From Mercenaria mercenaria (taxonomy: Eukaryota > Mollusca > Bivalvia > Venerida > Veneridae): a stretch of 64,000 nucleotides of DNA. The DNA lies in assembly GCF_021730395.1 (NCBI RefSeq), contig NC_069368.1, positions 68,267,501 to 68,331,500 on the forward strand, read 5' to 3'. Position 1 is the first letter of the stretch. Each line of letters begins with the position of its first letter. A model generated the notes under the pieces. It searched no databases. It worked only from the letters and a program-made list of their open reading frames with translations, and was not told the DNA's origin. A program made the position numbers and the translations under genes. Of this stretch, positions 11,190 to 24,600 are shown piece by piece.

Positions 11190-13095
11190 GGTTGTAACAG
11201 AATGCTGCTAAGATATATGGTTGCAATACAATGGTGCTATGATGCACACGGTTGTTATACAGTGGTGCAATCATGCACAATGTTGTTTTACAGTGGTGCA
11301 ATGATGTACAAGGTTGTTATACAGTGGTGCAATGATGTAAAAGGTTGTTATACAGTGGTGCAATCATGCACCTTGTTGTTATACAGTGGTGCAATGATGT
11401 ACAAGGTTGTTATACAGTGGTGAAATGATGTACAAGGTTGTTATACAGTGGTGCAATCATGCACAAGGTTGTTATACAGTGGTGCAATGATGCGCAAGGT
11501 TGTTATACAGTGGTGCAGTCATGCACAAGGTTGTTATACAGTGGCGCAATCATGCACAAGGTTGTTATACAGTGGTGCAATCATGCACCACAAGGTTGTT
11601 AGACGGTGTTGCAATGATTGACAAGGTTGTTATACGGTGTTGCAATGATGGACAAGGTTGTTATACGGTTATGCAATGATGGACAAGGTTGTAACACGGT
11701 GGTGCAATGATGTACAAGGTTGTTATACAGTAGTGCAATGCTGTACAAGGTTGTTATACAGTGGTGCAATCATGCACAAGGTGGCTATACGGTGCTGCAA
11801 TCTTGCACAAGGTTGCTATACGGTGGTGCAATGATGCACAAGGTTGTTATACTGTGCTGCAATCATGCACAAGGTTGTTATACAGTGGTGCAATGATGCA
11901 CAAGGTTGTTATACGGTGCTGCAATCATGCACAAGGTTGTTATACGGTGCTGCAATTATGCACAAGGTTGTTATACAGTGGTGCAATCATGCACAAGGTT
12001 GTTATACGGCGCTGCAATCATGCACAAGGTTGTTATACGGTGCTGCAATCATGCACAAGGTGGCTATACGGTGCTGCAATCATGCACAAGTTTGTTATGC
12101 GGTGGTGCAATGATGCACACGGTTGTTATACGGTGGTGCAATCATGCACAAGGTTGCTATACGGTGGTGCAATCATGCACAAGGTGGCTATACGGTGGTG
12201 CAATGATGCACAAGGTTGCTATACAGTGATGCACTCATGCACAAGGTTGCTGTACAGTGGTGCAGTCATGCACAAGGTTATACAGTGGTGCAATGATGCA
12301 CAAGGTTGCTATATGGTGGCGCAATGATGCACAAGGTTGCTATACAGTGGTGCAGTCATGCACAAGGTTATACAGTGGTGCAATGATGCACAAGGTTGCT
12401 ATACAGTGGTGCAATGATGCACAAGGTTGCTATAAGGTGGTGCAATGATGCACAAGGTTGTTATACGGTGGTGCAATGATGCACAAGGTTATACAGTGAT
12501 GCAATGATGCACAAGGTTGCTATACAGTGATTCAATGATGTACAAGGTTGCTATACAGTGGTGCAGTCATGCACAAGGTTATACAGTGGTGCAATGATGC
12601 AAAAGGTTGCTATAAGGTGGTGCAATGATGCACAAGGTTGTTATACGGTGGTGCAATGATGCACAAGGTTGCTATACGGTGGTGCAATCATGCACAAGGT
12701 TGCTATACGGTGGTGCAATCATGCACAAGGTTGCTATACGGTGGTGCAATGATGCACAAGGTTGTTATACGGTGGTGCAATGATGCACAAGGTTGTTACA
12801 CAGTGGTGATGCAATGATGCACAAGGTTGCTATACAGTGGTGCAATGATGCACAAGGTTGCTATACAGTGGTGCAGTCATGCACAAGGTTGTTATACAGT
12901 GGTGCAATGATGCACAAGGTTATTATACAGTGGTGCAATGATGCCAATGTTGTTATACAGTGGTGCAATGATGCACAAGGTTGTTATACAGTGGTGCAAT
13001 CATGCACAAGGTTGTTATACAGTGGTGCAATCATGCACAAGGTTATTATACAGTGGTGCAATCATGCACAAGGTTGTTATACAGTGGTACAATGA
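11190..13095. repeat. 31-bp minisatellite, about 60 units
   Basis: Head-to-tail units of 31 bp with the consensus AAGGTTGTTATACAGTGG then TGCAATCATGCAC. Variants alternate TACAG/TACGG, TGTTATA/TGCTATA and AATCATG/AATGATG. Each unit holds a small palindrome, GTGCA-ATGA-TGCAC. Since 31 is not a multiple of three and the unit has few stops, long ORFs with a 31-residue period appear in more than one frame; they are not genes. The array ends about 0.9 kb before the start codon of the SRCR gene. Confidence 0.9.
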
Positions 13096-13480
13096 TATAC
13101 AAGGCAACAGAGTAAAGCTATATATGTTATAGTTGTAGTACAGTGGCTGTGATACATAATGATTATAGTATATACTGTGATAAATTTAAGTTTAAAGGCT
13201 CTAGGTGCAGTATTCCTGGTACAATACAGTGTCGTCTCCATGTACTATACAGTAGTACTGTGAAACATTAAGGTAATAACGCAGGGGTGACAACATATAT
13301 GTATGTTTAGACTGTTAATACAATATGTTACCGTAAAACAAGTACATGATGGTTGCATAGTACAATGGTACTTTAAGGTGGAGTAATTCTATCGCGTTAT
13401 AACAAATTGTTCCCGTGTTACAAATGTTCTTTTAAGAGTTGTACAGTAGTACATTGACACTTACAGGTTGTTATACAATG
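13096..13480. repeat. Degenerate flank of the minisatellite
   Basis: Irregular GTAGTACAGTGG, ATACAGTGTCGT and GTTGTACAGTAGTAC-like words continue the theme of the array without a fixed period. Confidence 0.45.
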
Positions 13481-13498
13481 ATGTAATTTATATTATTT

Positions 13499-13748
13499 TG
13501 TTGGGTTTGACGTCGCACCGACACAATTATAGGTCATATGGCGACTTACCAGCTTTGATGGTGGAGGAAGACCCCAGGTGCCTCTCCGTGCATTATTTCA
13601 TCAGGGTAGATGCACCGACCTTCCGTAAGCCAGCTGGATGGTTTCCTCACATGAAGAATCCAACGCCCCGAGTGAGGCTCAAACCCACATCGATGAGGGG
13701 CAAGTGATTTAAAGTCAGCGACCTTAATCACTCGGCCTCGGAGGCCCC
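13499..13748 (-). mobile_element. tRNA-headed SINE
   Basis: On the minus strand it starts GGGGCCTCCGAGGCCGAGTG (A-box-like), followed about 50 bases later by GTGGGTTTGAGCC (B-box-like). It then has a body with CACCTGGGGTCTTCC and a tail ending CGGTGCGACGTCAAACCCAA. A close second copy is at 16738-16985 and further copies lie at 14255, 40748 and 48130. It lies about 240 bp upstream of the start codon of the SRCR gene and may form part of its promoter or 5' UTR. Confidence 0.8.
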
Positions 13749-13990
13749 TTCGCGATACCATGTTACTGGTTGACATTTAATGACCAATGGTAATTTTATG
13801 TTGTAATACAACGAGATCGTGATACTGTAGTACTTATATCCTTTAAGACTGCAATATAGTAGTTCTCGGCTATGGTAAAGTGATGACATGATATTTTAAC
13901 GGTTGTGATACACTATACCTGTGATACTTTATCTTTTGAAGGTTGTAAAACACCGTTGATGTGATGCTGTGGCGCTGACATTTCAAAAAG

Positions 13991-14063
13991 ATGGTACCGG
14001 GAAGGACTTTGTTGTTGGTTTTAATCTACCAGCTTCAAACACTGTGTTACTCACAAGATACCG
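13991..14063 (+). CDS. SRCR receptor exon 1: signal peptide
   Basis: Encodes 24 residues, a charged start (MVPGR) followed by a leucine-rich core (TLLLVLIYQLQTLC) and a small-residue cleavage region (YSQ). Start chosen because it is the first ATG in good context (AAG before, G after) and because the donor CCG|GTAAGAG ends in phase 1, the phase every SRCR domain needs. Too short to stand out as an ORF. No TATA box is evident just upstream. Confidence 0.8.
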
Positions 14064-17000
14064 GTAAGAGCATATAAAAGTATATATATAAAACTAACGT
14101 TAAAGATGAATGGGTAAGGTGTTGGCCACGTAATTCTCAAGATATCGAACCTCGAACCTCAAACCCCACAGTGCTATTTCCCCGCAAATTATTGACCTAA
14201 TTTAAAAATAAATTAGATTAATGTTTTTATTTAAAGTCACAGTAACAAAAATAAAGCCATATGGCGACTTCACAGTTTTATTTAGTGGAGGAAGTCCCAG
14301 TGTTCTCCTCGGTATTGTTTCAGCACGAGTGCACACCTGGGTTAAACCACCGGCCTTCCGTAAGCTAAACGGATGACCGTTCTCACATACGAAAGGCTTG
14401 ATTTTGAAACAACAGGGGTGAGAGGCGAGTGATCCGAAGTCAGTGATCTTAACCAATCGACCACGGAGGTCCGCTTATAAATTAATTTTGAATGTATTTC
14501 ACTTATGGGGGGCTTATGGCTCCAAATTTATGTTTATTTTTAAATTTTAAAACCTGCTTCCATTGTTTATACATTAAATGTGAAATAACAAACTTATTCA
14601 GCAAGTTGCAGTACACACTTGTACAATCACTGGTATAGTCTGCAAAATATATAGAAAAGATATCTACTACACAAGTCCATCTGATTTAGTATTTCTTTTT
14701 ATGATACTTACAGAACCAACTTACATAATATTTTATACAGTTGTTTAAACGTGTTTCTATAGACTTTACTATCTGTTTTACAAAGTCTGCATGTTGATGC
14801 ATGTCCCTTTAAATGCGTCGTTTTGGATTTACATTTATATGGATTTTACATAAACAGGAGCCCGAGCTGAAAGAGTTCTGGGGTTTCTTTTGTGTCCCAT
14901 AAATATTTGTATAATGAGTAGACATGACCGCAGTGTCATATATGATTTCACTATCAATACAATGTGTGTTTTATCTGCCGTTAAGCACGCATTGCACCTA
15001 CAATAATTCCTTTATAACTTTTCAATTTCTTTGTATTGGATTTTCGGTCACATTGAAATGAAGTTTAGGTCTTATTACAACTTTTATATATGGTAAAGCC
15101 ATAGAACCTAAAAATTTGCAAACGCGTTTTTCACCGTAAAATGAAGGTCAATTCCCTTGATTATGGATGGGGACATGAACGCAGTGGTGTAGGCGCTCAT
15201 GTAGTACTTAACGTATTTTAAACTTTCCGAGAAAAAATACCCCCGACAGTAGGCCATGTACTAGTATTAACTGGAATGCACAGTCTGACGCTTAAAATGT
15301 TCATGGGCAAAAACAAACCGACATAATCGCCTTTTACTGAAAGCTATTGAGAAAAAGCATCTTCCTAAAAACTAATCACATTGTACCATAAACGGTTAAA
15401 AGAGGTTACCTTATGCCTTATTTTTCATTAAATCATAACATTACTATTATGTGTAAAAGCATATTAAGCCTTTGATTTTTGTCTTTTCTATTGGAACATT
15501 TTCTGTTTATATGCAATGATAGATACAGGCCCAGCTTATTTCTGATAATTATCTTTTTTTTGTTTTTGTTTTCAGGAGATGTGAGGCTATTCAAAGGAAA
15601 TGAAAATTCAATAGGTATTGTTCAGCTATACCATAACAATACATGGACAACCGTCTGTGGTCATACCTTCACGGACCAAGCAGCACAGGTCACCTGCAGA
15701 CAGCTCGGCTTTGACCGCGGGACCGCCCTGCCACTTGGAGCTTTCGGCGACTTCTATCACAAGGATATCGTGCCATATGTCGGACAGTTTCAAGAATGTG
15801 TAACAGGACAAGAAAGCAAGTTAGTGGACTGCAAGTTTACAGATGTTTCGACCTGTCCCAGTTCATGGACTGCCTATGCGAGTGTCGTCTGTAAGAGCGG
15901 ACAAAAACCTCAGGATCCAGGTAACAGAATCTCAAAATATTTTAACTTCATCTTCTGATTCCGAAGTGATTAATATATAAACCCGTCTGAACGGCCATTA
16001 TGTAGTCTGTGTTCAGACTAATTGTTTTGTTCACAGGAGATAAATCCTGAGGCTATTCAAATTTTGTATAATTATGTCCCTTTTCTTCTCAAAACACTGG
16101 ATAATCAGAGCCAAGAAAGTTCAGCCAGAATTTATAAGAGAAAATAAAAAGATTTTTTAGTCGGTAGCCATACTAAGGATTAGGCATCATCTGCGTTCCA
16201 TTCGTCCACATTTTAACGTTAATTTTTCATGCGAATACTGCCATGCTACCTGGAATTCTTAGAATGTTGGTTTTTAAAACGTGTAGTTTTTAAACTCTAA
16301 ATATTTTATCTTCCCCTGTTTTGACTAACGTTCTCAAAATAAGGTAAATCTAATTTTCATGCAGATGAAATCTGCTGTACTAGTTATATTTTGCTATAAA
16401 TTGTAGATGTTCCGGTAAAACTTGACACTGATCGGTCGTTTCCGGAAGCTGGCTATTTTTCTTCTGTACAAGTATATGAAAGTGAGATTTGGGGCCGCGT
16501 GTGCGGTCTGTTCTGGGACGACAACGATGCTGGAGTTCTCTGTCGACAACTGGGTTATCATGATGGTGTAGCTACATACAGTAGCGCTAGTTTGACCGTT
16601 CCACTTTTGATATCTGAAATAAATTGTGTTGGAAACGAAACGAATTTATCGTCATGCCCTCAGGCTAACTCAATTTGTTATGGCAACAGATCGGCTGCAG
16701 TTGTATGTTATCAGAAAGAAAACCAAGGTAATTATTTGTTGGGTTTTACGTCGCGCCGACACAATTTTAGGTCATATGGCGTCATTCCAGCTTTAATGGT
16801 GGGGGAAGACACCAGATGCCTCTCCGTGCATTATTTCATCACGGACGGGCACCTGGGTAGAACCACCGACCTTCCGTAAGCCAGCTGGATGGCTTCCTCA
16901 CATGAAGGGTGAGGCTCGAACCCACATTGGTGAGGGGCAAGTGATTTGAAGTCAGCGACCTTAACCACTCGGCCACGGAGGCCCCAAGCCAAGATAATAT

Positions 17001-20000
17001 GTGTATACCAAACTGAAGCAGCATGTCAGTATATGCAAGGATTGCATTTATTGCTAGTATGTTTATATGTTGCTGTCTGAGGCGCCCTTCTTTCTTTGAT
17101 ATGTACAGTAAATATCAGCTCTTTTAAATATATCTAAATTAAGTCGAGAGCTATTTGGATGCAGCCATGAAAAAATATAACACGTGTTCTATCTGTACGA
17201 AAGTCTTGGAATTAATCTTGTTTTGGTTAACATTTTAGTAATAGTAACTGCTGCATGAAAAGGGATACTCGAAAGAAACCGGTCTCCTTGGTGTCCGCTT
17301 TCAGCAAAAAAAGAGAAGAACGTTCTGTTCTACTTACTTTATATATCGCAAACAGTGATTTCTCATTTAATGAAACCATTGTTTGGAGTTCAGATGCGAA
17401 AGAATTATTTGCTGAGGACGCAGCCCAAGTAATATAATAATACGCATCTAAACGACAGGGCAAATCGTAGTTTGAAATTTAACACGTTATCAAGGATTAT
17501 TATCTACTTCTTTGACTCGCCGAATAATTGCCTGTTTTGTGTGGTTTTCTTTTCGACGTCTGACGCTGTGACGTTATAGTTGTGACGTATAAAGAGTGCA
17601 TGTGTTGCGTAATAACTCACAATTTCGTTTTCTTTGTTTAATATGGAAATAAATCGGGTCGTCTTAGAATGTAAATTAAAAAAAGTATTAGTAAGCAGGG
17701 AAACCTTATTAATTAATAACATGTTAGATAAAAAATAATTCAAAGGTATTTTTTCAGGTCCTTCGTTGTCTCTAGTCGGCGGAAAGGCTAATTATGGTAA
17801 AGTAGTTCTAAGTATAGATGGCCAAAGTGGACTGATATGCAACACGAGTAACTATAACAACATTTCAGTACCATGGGGGTATAAAGAAGCATCAGCTGTA
17901 TGCCGACAGCTCGGGTACACATCGGGAGGTGTATTACAGTAAGATCTTTTTTTCTCACTTTTTAAATTTAATATCGACGTATGATTGTTTTATCTAGCGT
18001 TGCTTGTTTCACATCTGTCATTGACTTAAATAAGCCGATGCACAACATTTACAAAAAAAAGAAAAAAACAACAACAACAACAACAACATGAGATTAACGT
18101 TAAATCTGATGGCGAGAATATAAATCGCTGGTACTTCCCGTCTGGAGGGACTTCCTAATCCGCAACTCATAAGGAGTGGTAGATTAATTTTATCTAAAAC
18201 CCCTTTAAAATATTTCTTAAATCGATCTTAGAGATAGTACTCGCAACGTATCTAAACTACGCTCAGTGACACTCTATAAGACTAGTTTCATAATGTAACG
18301 ACTTGTCAGTATCAAAGGAGACTGGCCTTAGAACGCTGTTTTATAACCGGTGTTCCAGGTCGTCTCATCTTCGCTCATGTTGGAGGTGAAATATAATATA
18401 CAAGTTGTATCTGTAGGCCTGTATTTTTCTTCTGTACACTTGATGAATTTCGAAAAGAAATGTTTCATGTGATAACGACCGCTTTGCTTGATACATCAAA
18501 TAAACGTTCTGTTTTCTTACATTTTAGAGTTAGAAGAAATTCTGAAAGCTGATCTCTAACTTCTTTTCTCGGCTACATTTTTTATTCTTAGTGCAGCTTT
18601 TAACCCTGTAAATGATTGCATTTTATAACAGAGAACAGTATGAGACTGGGGCCGTTAAAAGTGTTGTCCTGGACGGTGTCTCGTGTTTATCAGGGGAAGA
18701 AGAATCGCTGCTGCGTTGTCGACATGGTGGGTGGGGTGACGTCTCTACACAGTGCATGGATGAAGCTTTTGGCGTCTCTGTATATTGCTACTCAGAAGGT
18801 ATATTCAATTACACATAAATCATTAAACTTGACAATGCTCTTGCACGTTTTTAGTCTAACGAGATCGAAGATGGCACCGTATTTTATCTTAAAAACAATT
18901 TTGGAAACAAACGCCGAAAGACGTCAAGAAAACACCTTTAGACATCATTGCTTTTGACTTAAAATATAGGAAATGATAAGTGAAAACCATTGCATTTATT
19001 GTTTGTATGAAGATATTTACACGTTGTCGAATCATTCAGCAACCGCAAAGTTCATGATTATAACAGGGCACGAAATTTATCAAATCCGTCAAAGTGATGC
19101 CCAGTTCGCGTTTACACGAAAACTCTGGTACTTAAATTGTCGATAAGGGAAAAAAATGAAGAAGGGATGTAATGGGGTGTTGTTACGGCTTTTAATATGG
19201 GATGAAACTATATTTACGTTTTATATACTTATATTCTCAGTACGTCTGGCTGGAAGCGGGGTACTAGAGACAGAGCAGCTGTACTTCGGACGCGTTGAGA
19301 TGTATGACGCTGGTTTATTCTATGGTGTCTGTGCGAATGCTTTCTCTCCGACGGTTGCCATGGTGACATGTAGACAGTTTGGATTTGCCCAGGCAGAGAT
19401 TATGCTTCCGGGTAGCTTTGGTTCTAGCTTGTAAGAAACATTTGTTTATTACTCTAAAAAATGAAACGGTATGGAATGTGTAATAAATGAATCTCGGTTT
19501 GGCAGTATCTATCACGATATGGAATACATCAACATGTTTAAAGTGGGTAGATGATGGATTCCGCGCGTAATGTAAACACAGCCAATGTATTTTATGCCCA
19601 ACTGAAACTGTTTTTCTTATCATATATTTTTTTCTCATATTCACACTTTAACTGAACTATATACTGCTGCGAACTTCTGAAGTTATAAATCTGACACCAG
19701 CAAACATTGAAAGTCGCCGCACAACGCACGGCTTTCCTTGGCAACGTCCTGTAAAATGCTCTCATAATTTGGTGGTAAATAGTGTGACGCATGTATGCAT
19801 GTTTAATGTTATTTTCGGAACAGGTATGAAATTCACTGTCATTTTATAAAATTAGTTTTCACTTCTTGTAGACCTATCTTTCCAATATCAGCTTCTGTAT
19901 TGTAAAAATACCTCTTAGAGAACTTTGAAGAAGCGGACAGTACTGGCCGAACATCTACAACTAAAATGTATTTCGCATGGATAGGACTTTTAATCACAAG

Positions 20001-21628
20001 GTCCCGATGATAGAGGATATTTTAAAGGTGTTACGTCTTTTGGATCGTTAGACCTCCTGTTTATGGAACACTGTATACTTTATATTCTATGTAAGTCGTT
20101 GGTATCTGAATCCAGTGTGACTGCTTGTGGAAGTATAATGGAGATTTGCCAAGAGTAACATCAGCCGATATTGTAAACTGAGTCTCCTTTTTTCTGAACA
20201 TTTAGGGACAAATGTGTATTATTTGTTTCGTTATTTTTTATTTCCCCTAGGCGTATATTGCTCGTGTTTCCTCGTCGGAATGTTTTTGGTGTACGATCAG
20301 TGAACGCTTCCTCCTCCGATTCTACTATGCTACCTTCAGTCAAATTTAATCTTGATATTGCAGTTTTAAGACACTTTGTGATGCAATCAACCTTCCGCAA
20401 TGAATGAATTGTCATTTTTTCAGCCAAAAATATACTAGCATATCAAATATAACGTGCAACGGGGATGAAGATCGAATCGCCAACTGTACCTATAGTCTAG
20501 GTCAGTGTGAAGGTGACAACACCTTACATGCTGCCTTGCTTTGTAAACAACCATCTACTCCTGATAGTAAGTTATAATGATCATTTATGATAACTTATTA
20601 GATTATTAGATACATATAAATACATCAATTTGATACTGTTGAACACATTCATATGTTCAGGTAGTGAATGAAAAGTACATGTTGATACTATCATGTCAGC
20701 TTATTTGTTCATCTGTATAAAATAAGTGTTTGCTTATTTTCAACTGCCAGTTTATCCTAAATTATTACTGAATCGATCAAGAATTAGTTATTTTCAGTAC
20801 TGACAGCGTGATATTCGCCTTTACAGTTGGCATGCGTTGTAAGTTAAATTATTCTGCAACTAAACATAGCGTTGAAAGCAACAGAAGCGTTCTTGCTTGA
20901 AAACTTTCAAACTTCTTTATAATTTTAGGCTATACGTTTTCTCTGTCTGAAAATTACTATGGTGATGTTCTTGTGAAACGTTATGGTATTACTGGACACG
21001 TTTGTCGGGAGGGTTGGGACGACAACGATGCTAAAGTGATGTGCAAAAAGGCGGGGTACGCCTCCGGTATCCGGCTTAATACTTATAATTTCGTCAGGTA
21101 GGGATACTGAAAAATATTTAACACATATTGTTAATAAACTATTTTATTACATACACGTAATTATGCAGACAGGTTACCTCAAACTTCATTCATGTCATTG
21201 TGATCAACGACAAGGCTTCTTCAACTTATCAATATGCATGCAGTCTTCGTGGTTAATCTCACCACGATGACACGCCTCTACCTAAATTCCGGCCTTTTAA
21301 GCATGAATAGGCTTACGTACTACCATGTTCTAACAAACTCCTCATCAAAGATTGTGTATGTAAACAAGGAGTGAACAGTATTTTGATTACATTTGAAAAA
21401 GAAACAAATTTACTTTTATTTTTCAAGTTTTGTTTTTAAAAATGGTTTTATCAATTTTAGACATCCAGCCTTACAAGTGAAGAATTCATATATGTTTCAT
21501 TCACAACAAGTATACTTATACCTAATATATAATTGCCTTGTATGTTCAATCTAATAATATCTACAACAAGCTGACATGAAATGCCATTTTGACTCCAGAC
21601 CGACCATTAAGAAATATATCAAGGTGGT

Positions 21629-21659
<31 letters not shown>

Positions 21660-24600
21660 GTTTGAAATTGACAGTTTAAGAAATTTGTGTTGGTAAAGGT
21701 GACATTGGTATATTTACTTAACTTCTAGAGACACGCCTTTCTGGTCCAGTAATTTTTCCTGCAATGGGCTAGAAACCAGTCTTGCAGATTGTGGGTACCA
21801 GACCGATATGTCGACAGACTGGTACTGTGCCAATGATAAAGTTTCTGCCGGTGTACTGTGTTTTCTAGATGAGCCACCAGGTAAACTTTCATATAGTCTT
21901 TCCCGTCGGCGTAGCTTTCAGATTAAAGTTAAAGTTTCATAGCAAGATTCCAATTTCACTGTAATATCTCCTTTATTTATCACGGGGCGAATCCAAGTAT
22001 TTTGTTTTAGATGTGGGAGCGGAGTTTCAAGGTGTGTGTGTGTGTGTGTTGGGGGAGGTGGGGTGGGAGGGTCACAGGCATGCCGCCATAGAAAACCTTT
22101 CGGCAAGTACACCTCAAATGGTTTAATTTGGTATATTTCTGACATAGTTTGAGCATGACTTTTAACACATTGTCTTTAAAATTGTAAATTTTCAAGAAAA
22201 GCAATTTGACCGAGTTTTCAGTTTCTGTCTGGTCCAACCACTTCAGCGATAATAAATACTACTGATATTTATAATAGACTACTTTTCAGTCAAAGCACAT
22301 ATTAGATTATTTTATTTATCGTTAAAGGCCAAATGATGGTTTTTCTAACTCACTGTAAAAGTAATAATTTGGTCGCATTGAAGGATGTAGAGGAAATTAT
22401 TACATGACTGTATTCTATTGTTTCTCTGTTTGGCTAAAAACGGTTCGAAAAGTAATGAGTACATATCATATCAACTTATCTTGGGTTATAAATAGTACGA
22501 AAATAAAAAAAGATCGAAGTAGGTGCTTGGAAAACCAATATCAACCTGATTTGGTCTAAATTTATATTTATTTCCTTATTTCTTTATTAAAGATACAATT
22601 GTAATAACAAGACTGACTATACATTTATTCATGTAATAAAACAATTATTAACTTTTTAGCTCACCTGAGCACAAAGTGCTCGGGGTGAGCTATTGTGATC
22701 GCTCACCGTCCGGCGTCCGTCCGTCCGTCCACACTTTCCTTTAAACAACATCTCCTCCTAAACCACCAGGCCAATTTTGATGTTCCATGGATGGTCCTCT
22801 TTAAAAATTGTTCAAAGAATTGAATTCCATGCAGAACTCTGGTTGCCATGGCAACCGAAAGGAAAAACTTTAAAAATCTTCTTCTCAAAAACCAAAAGCC
22901 CTAGAGCTTAGATATTTGGTGTGAAGCATTGCCTAGTGGACCTCTACCAAGTTTGTTCAAATCATGACCCCGGGGTCAAAATTGACCCCGCCCCAGGCCA
23001 GGGGTCACTTGATTTTACATAGAAAAATCTTAAAAAATCTTCTTCTCGAAAACCAGAAGTCCTAGAGCTTAGATATTTGACATGTAGCATTGCCTAGTGG
23101 ACCTCTACTAAAGTTGTTCCAAATAATGACCCCGGAGTCAAAATTGACCCCGCCCCAGGGGTCACTTGATTTTACATAGGAAAATCTTCAAAAAATTTCT
23201 AAAAATAAACCAGAAGCCTAGAGCTTAGATATTTGACATGTAGCATTGCCTAGTGGACCTCTACAAAATTTGTTCAAATTATGACCCCCGGGGTCAAAAT
23301 TGACCCCGCCCCAGGGGTCACTTGATTTTACATAGGAAAATCTTAAAAAATCTTCTTCTCAAAAAGCAGAAGCCCTAGAGCTTAGATATTTGACATGTAG
23401 CATTGGCTAGTGGACCTCTACTAAAATTGTTCAAATCATGACCCCGGGGTCAAAATTGACCCCGCCCTAGGGGTCACTTGATTTTACATATGAAAATCTT
23501 CAAAAAATTTCTTAAAATAAACAAGAAAGCCTAAAGCCTAGATATTTCACATGTAGCATTGCCTAGTGGACCTCTACAACATTTGTTCAAATCATGACCC
23601 CCAGGGTCAAAATTGACCCCGCCCCACGGGTCACTTGATTTTACATAGGAAAATCTTCAAAAAAATTCTAAAAATAAACCAGAAGGCCTAGATCTTAGAT
23701 ATTTGACATGTAGCATTGCCTAGTAGACTTCTACAAAATTTCTTCAAATCATGACCCCCGGGGTCAAATTGGCCCCGCCCCATGGGGTTACTTGATTGTA
23801 TATAGAAAAATCTTCAAAATTTTCTAAAAAATAAACCAGAAGGACTAGAGCTTAGATGTTCGACATGTAGCATTGCCTAGTAGACCTCTACAAAATTTGT
23901 TCAAATCTTGACCCCCCAGGGTCAAATTGACCCAGCCACAAGGGTTACTTTATTGTACATAGGGAAATCTTCATAAATTTGCTTAAAATAAACCAGAAGG
24001 CCTAGATCTTGGATATTCGATATGTAACATTGCCTAGTAGACTTCTACAAACTTTGTTCAAATCATGACCCCCGGGGTAAAATTGGCCCCGCCCCAGGGG
24101 TTACTTGATTGTACATCGGAAAATTTTCCAAAAAATTTCTAAAAATCATCAGTTTGACATTTGAAAATGTAGCTCATATTACTCTGGTGAGCGATCCAGG
24201 GTCATCATGACCCTCTTGTTCATAGGTTGATATCAGAATTTATCAACCCGAAAAGAGTTATATTCACCAACCAAAATGAACCAACACTTTTAGAATACAG
24301 ATTAATACCGTCGTTTCTAAACATAAAATAGCCAATCAGAAGGCAGGGAAACGAACCAATAAAACATCTCCAATAAAGTCGTTTTGACCAATGAAAACGT
24401 CGAAATTTTAACCAATCGACGCTCAATATTATTAACGAATGACATCGCGAATTCAGAAAGCGAATCGTATATAAGAGAGTGCACAGCCGTCATCCATTGG
24501 AATTCATACGGGTGACATGGAAAACTTTACCGTTAACACTTTCACCGGCGCAGACGAATTTTGCGGGGATACAGGCGTTCTCTTCTGCAAATGACAACGG

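Noticed and set aside
11761-12327. 188-codon ORF with a cysteine-rich 31-residue repeat
   Set aside because: It is the translation of a 31-bp minisatellite that is open in several frames; there is no independent start, signal or homology.
11190-13095. CRISPR-like array
   Set aside because: Units are directly abutting with no unique spacers, and the context is a eukaryotic genome with spliced genes.
18595-18631. Alternative acceptor TTCTTAG for exon 5
   Set aside because: In the required phase it leads to an in-frame stop before the domain; the acceptor at 18631 keeps the frame.
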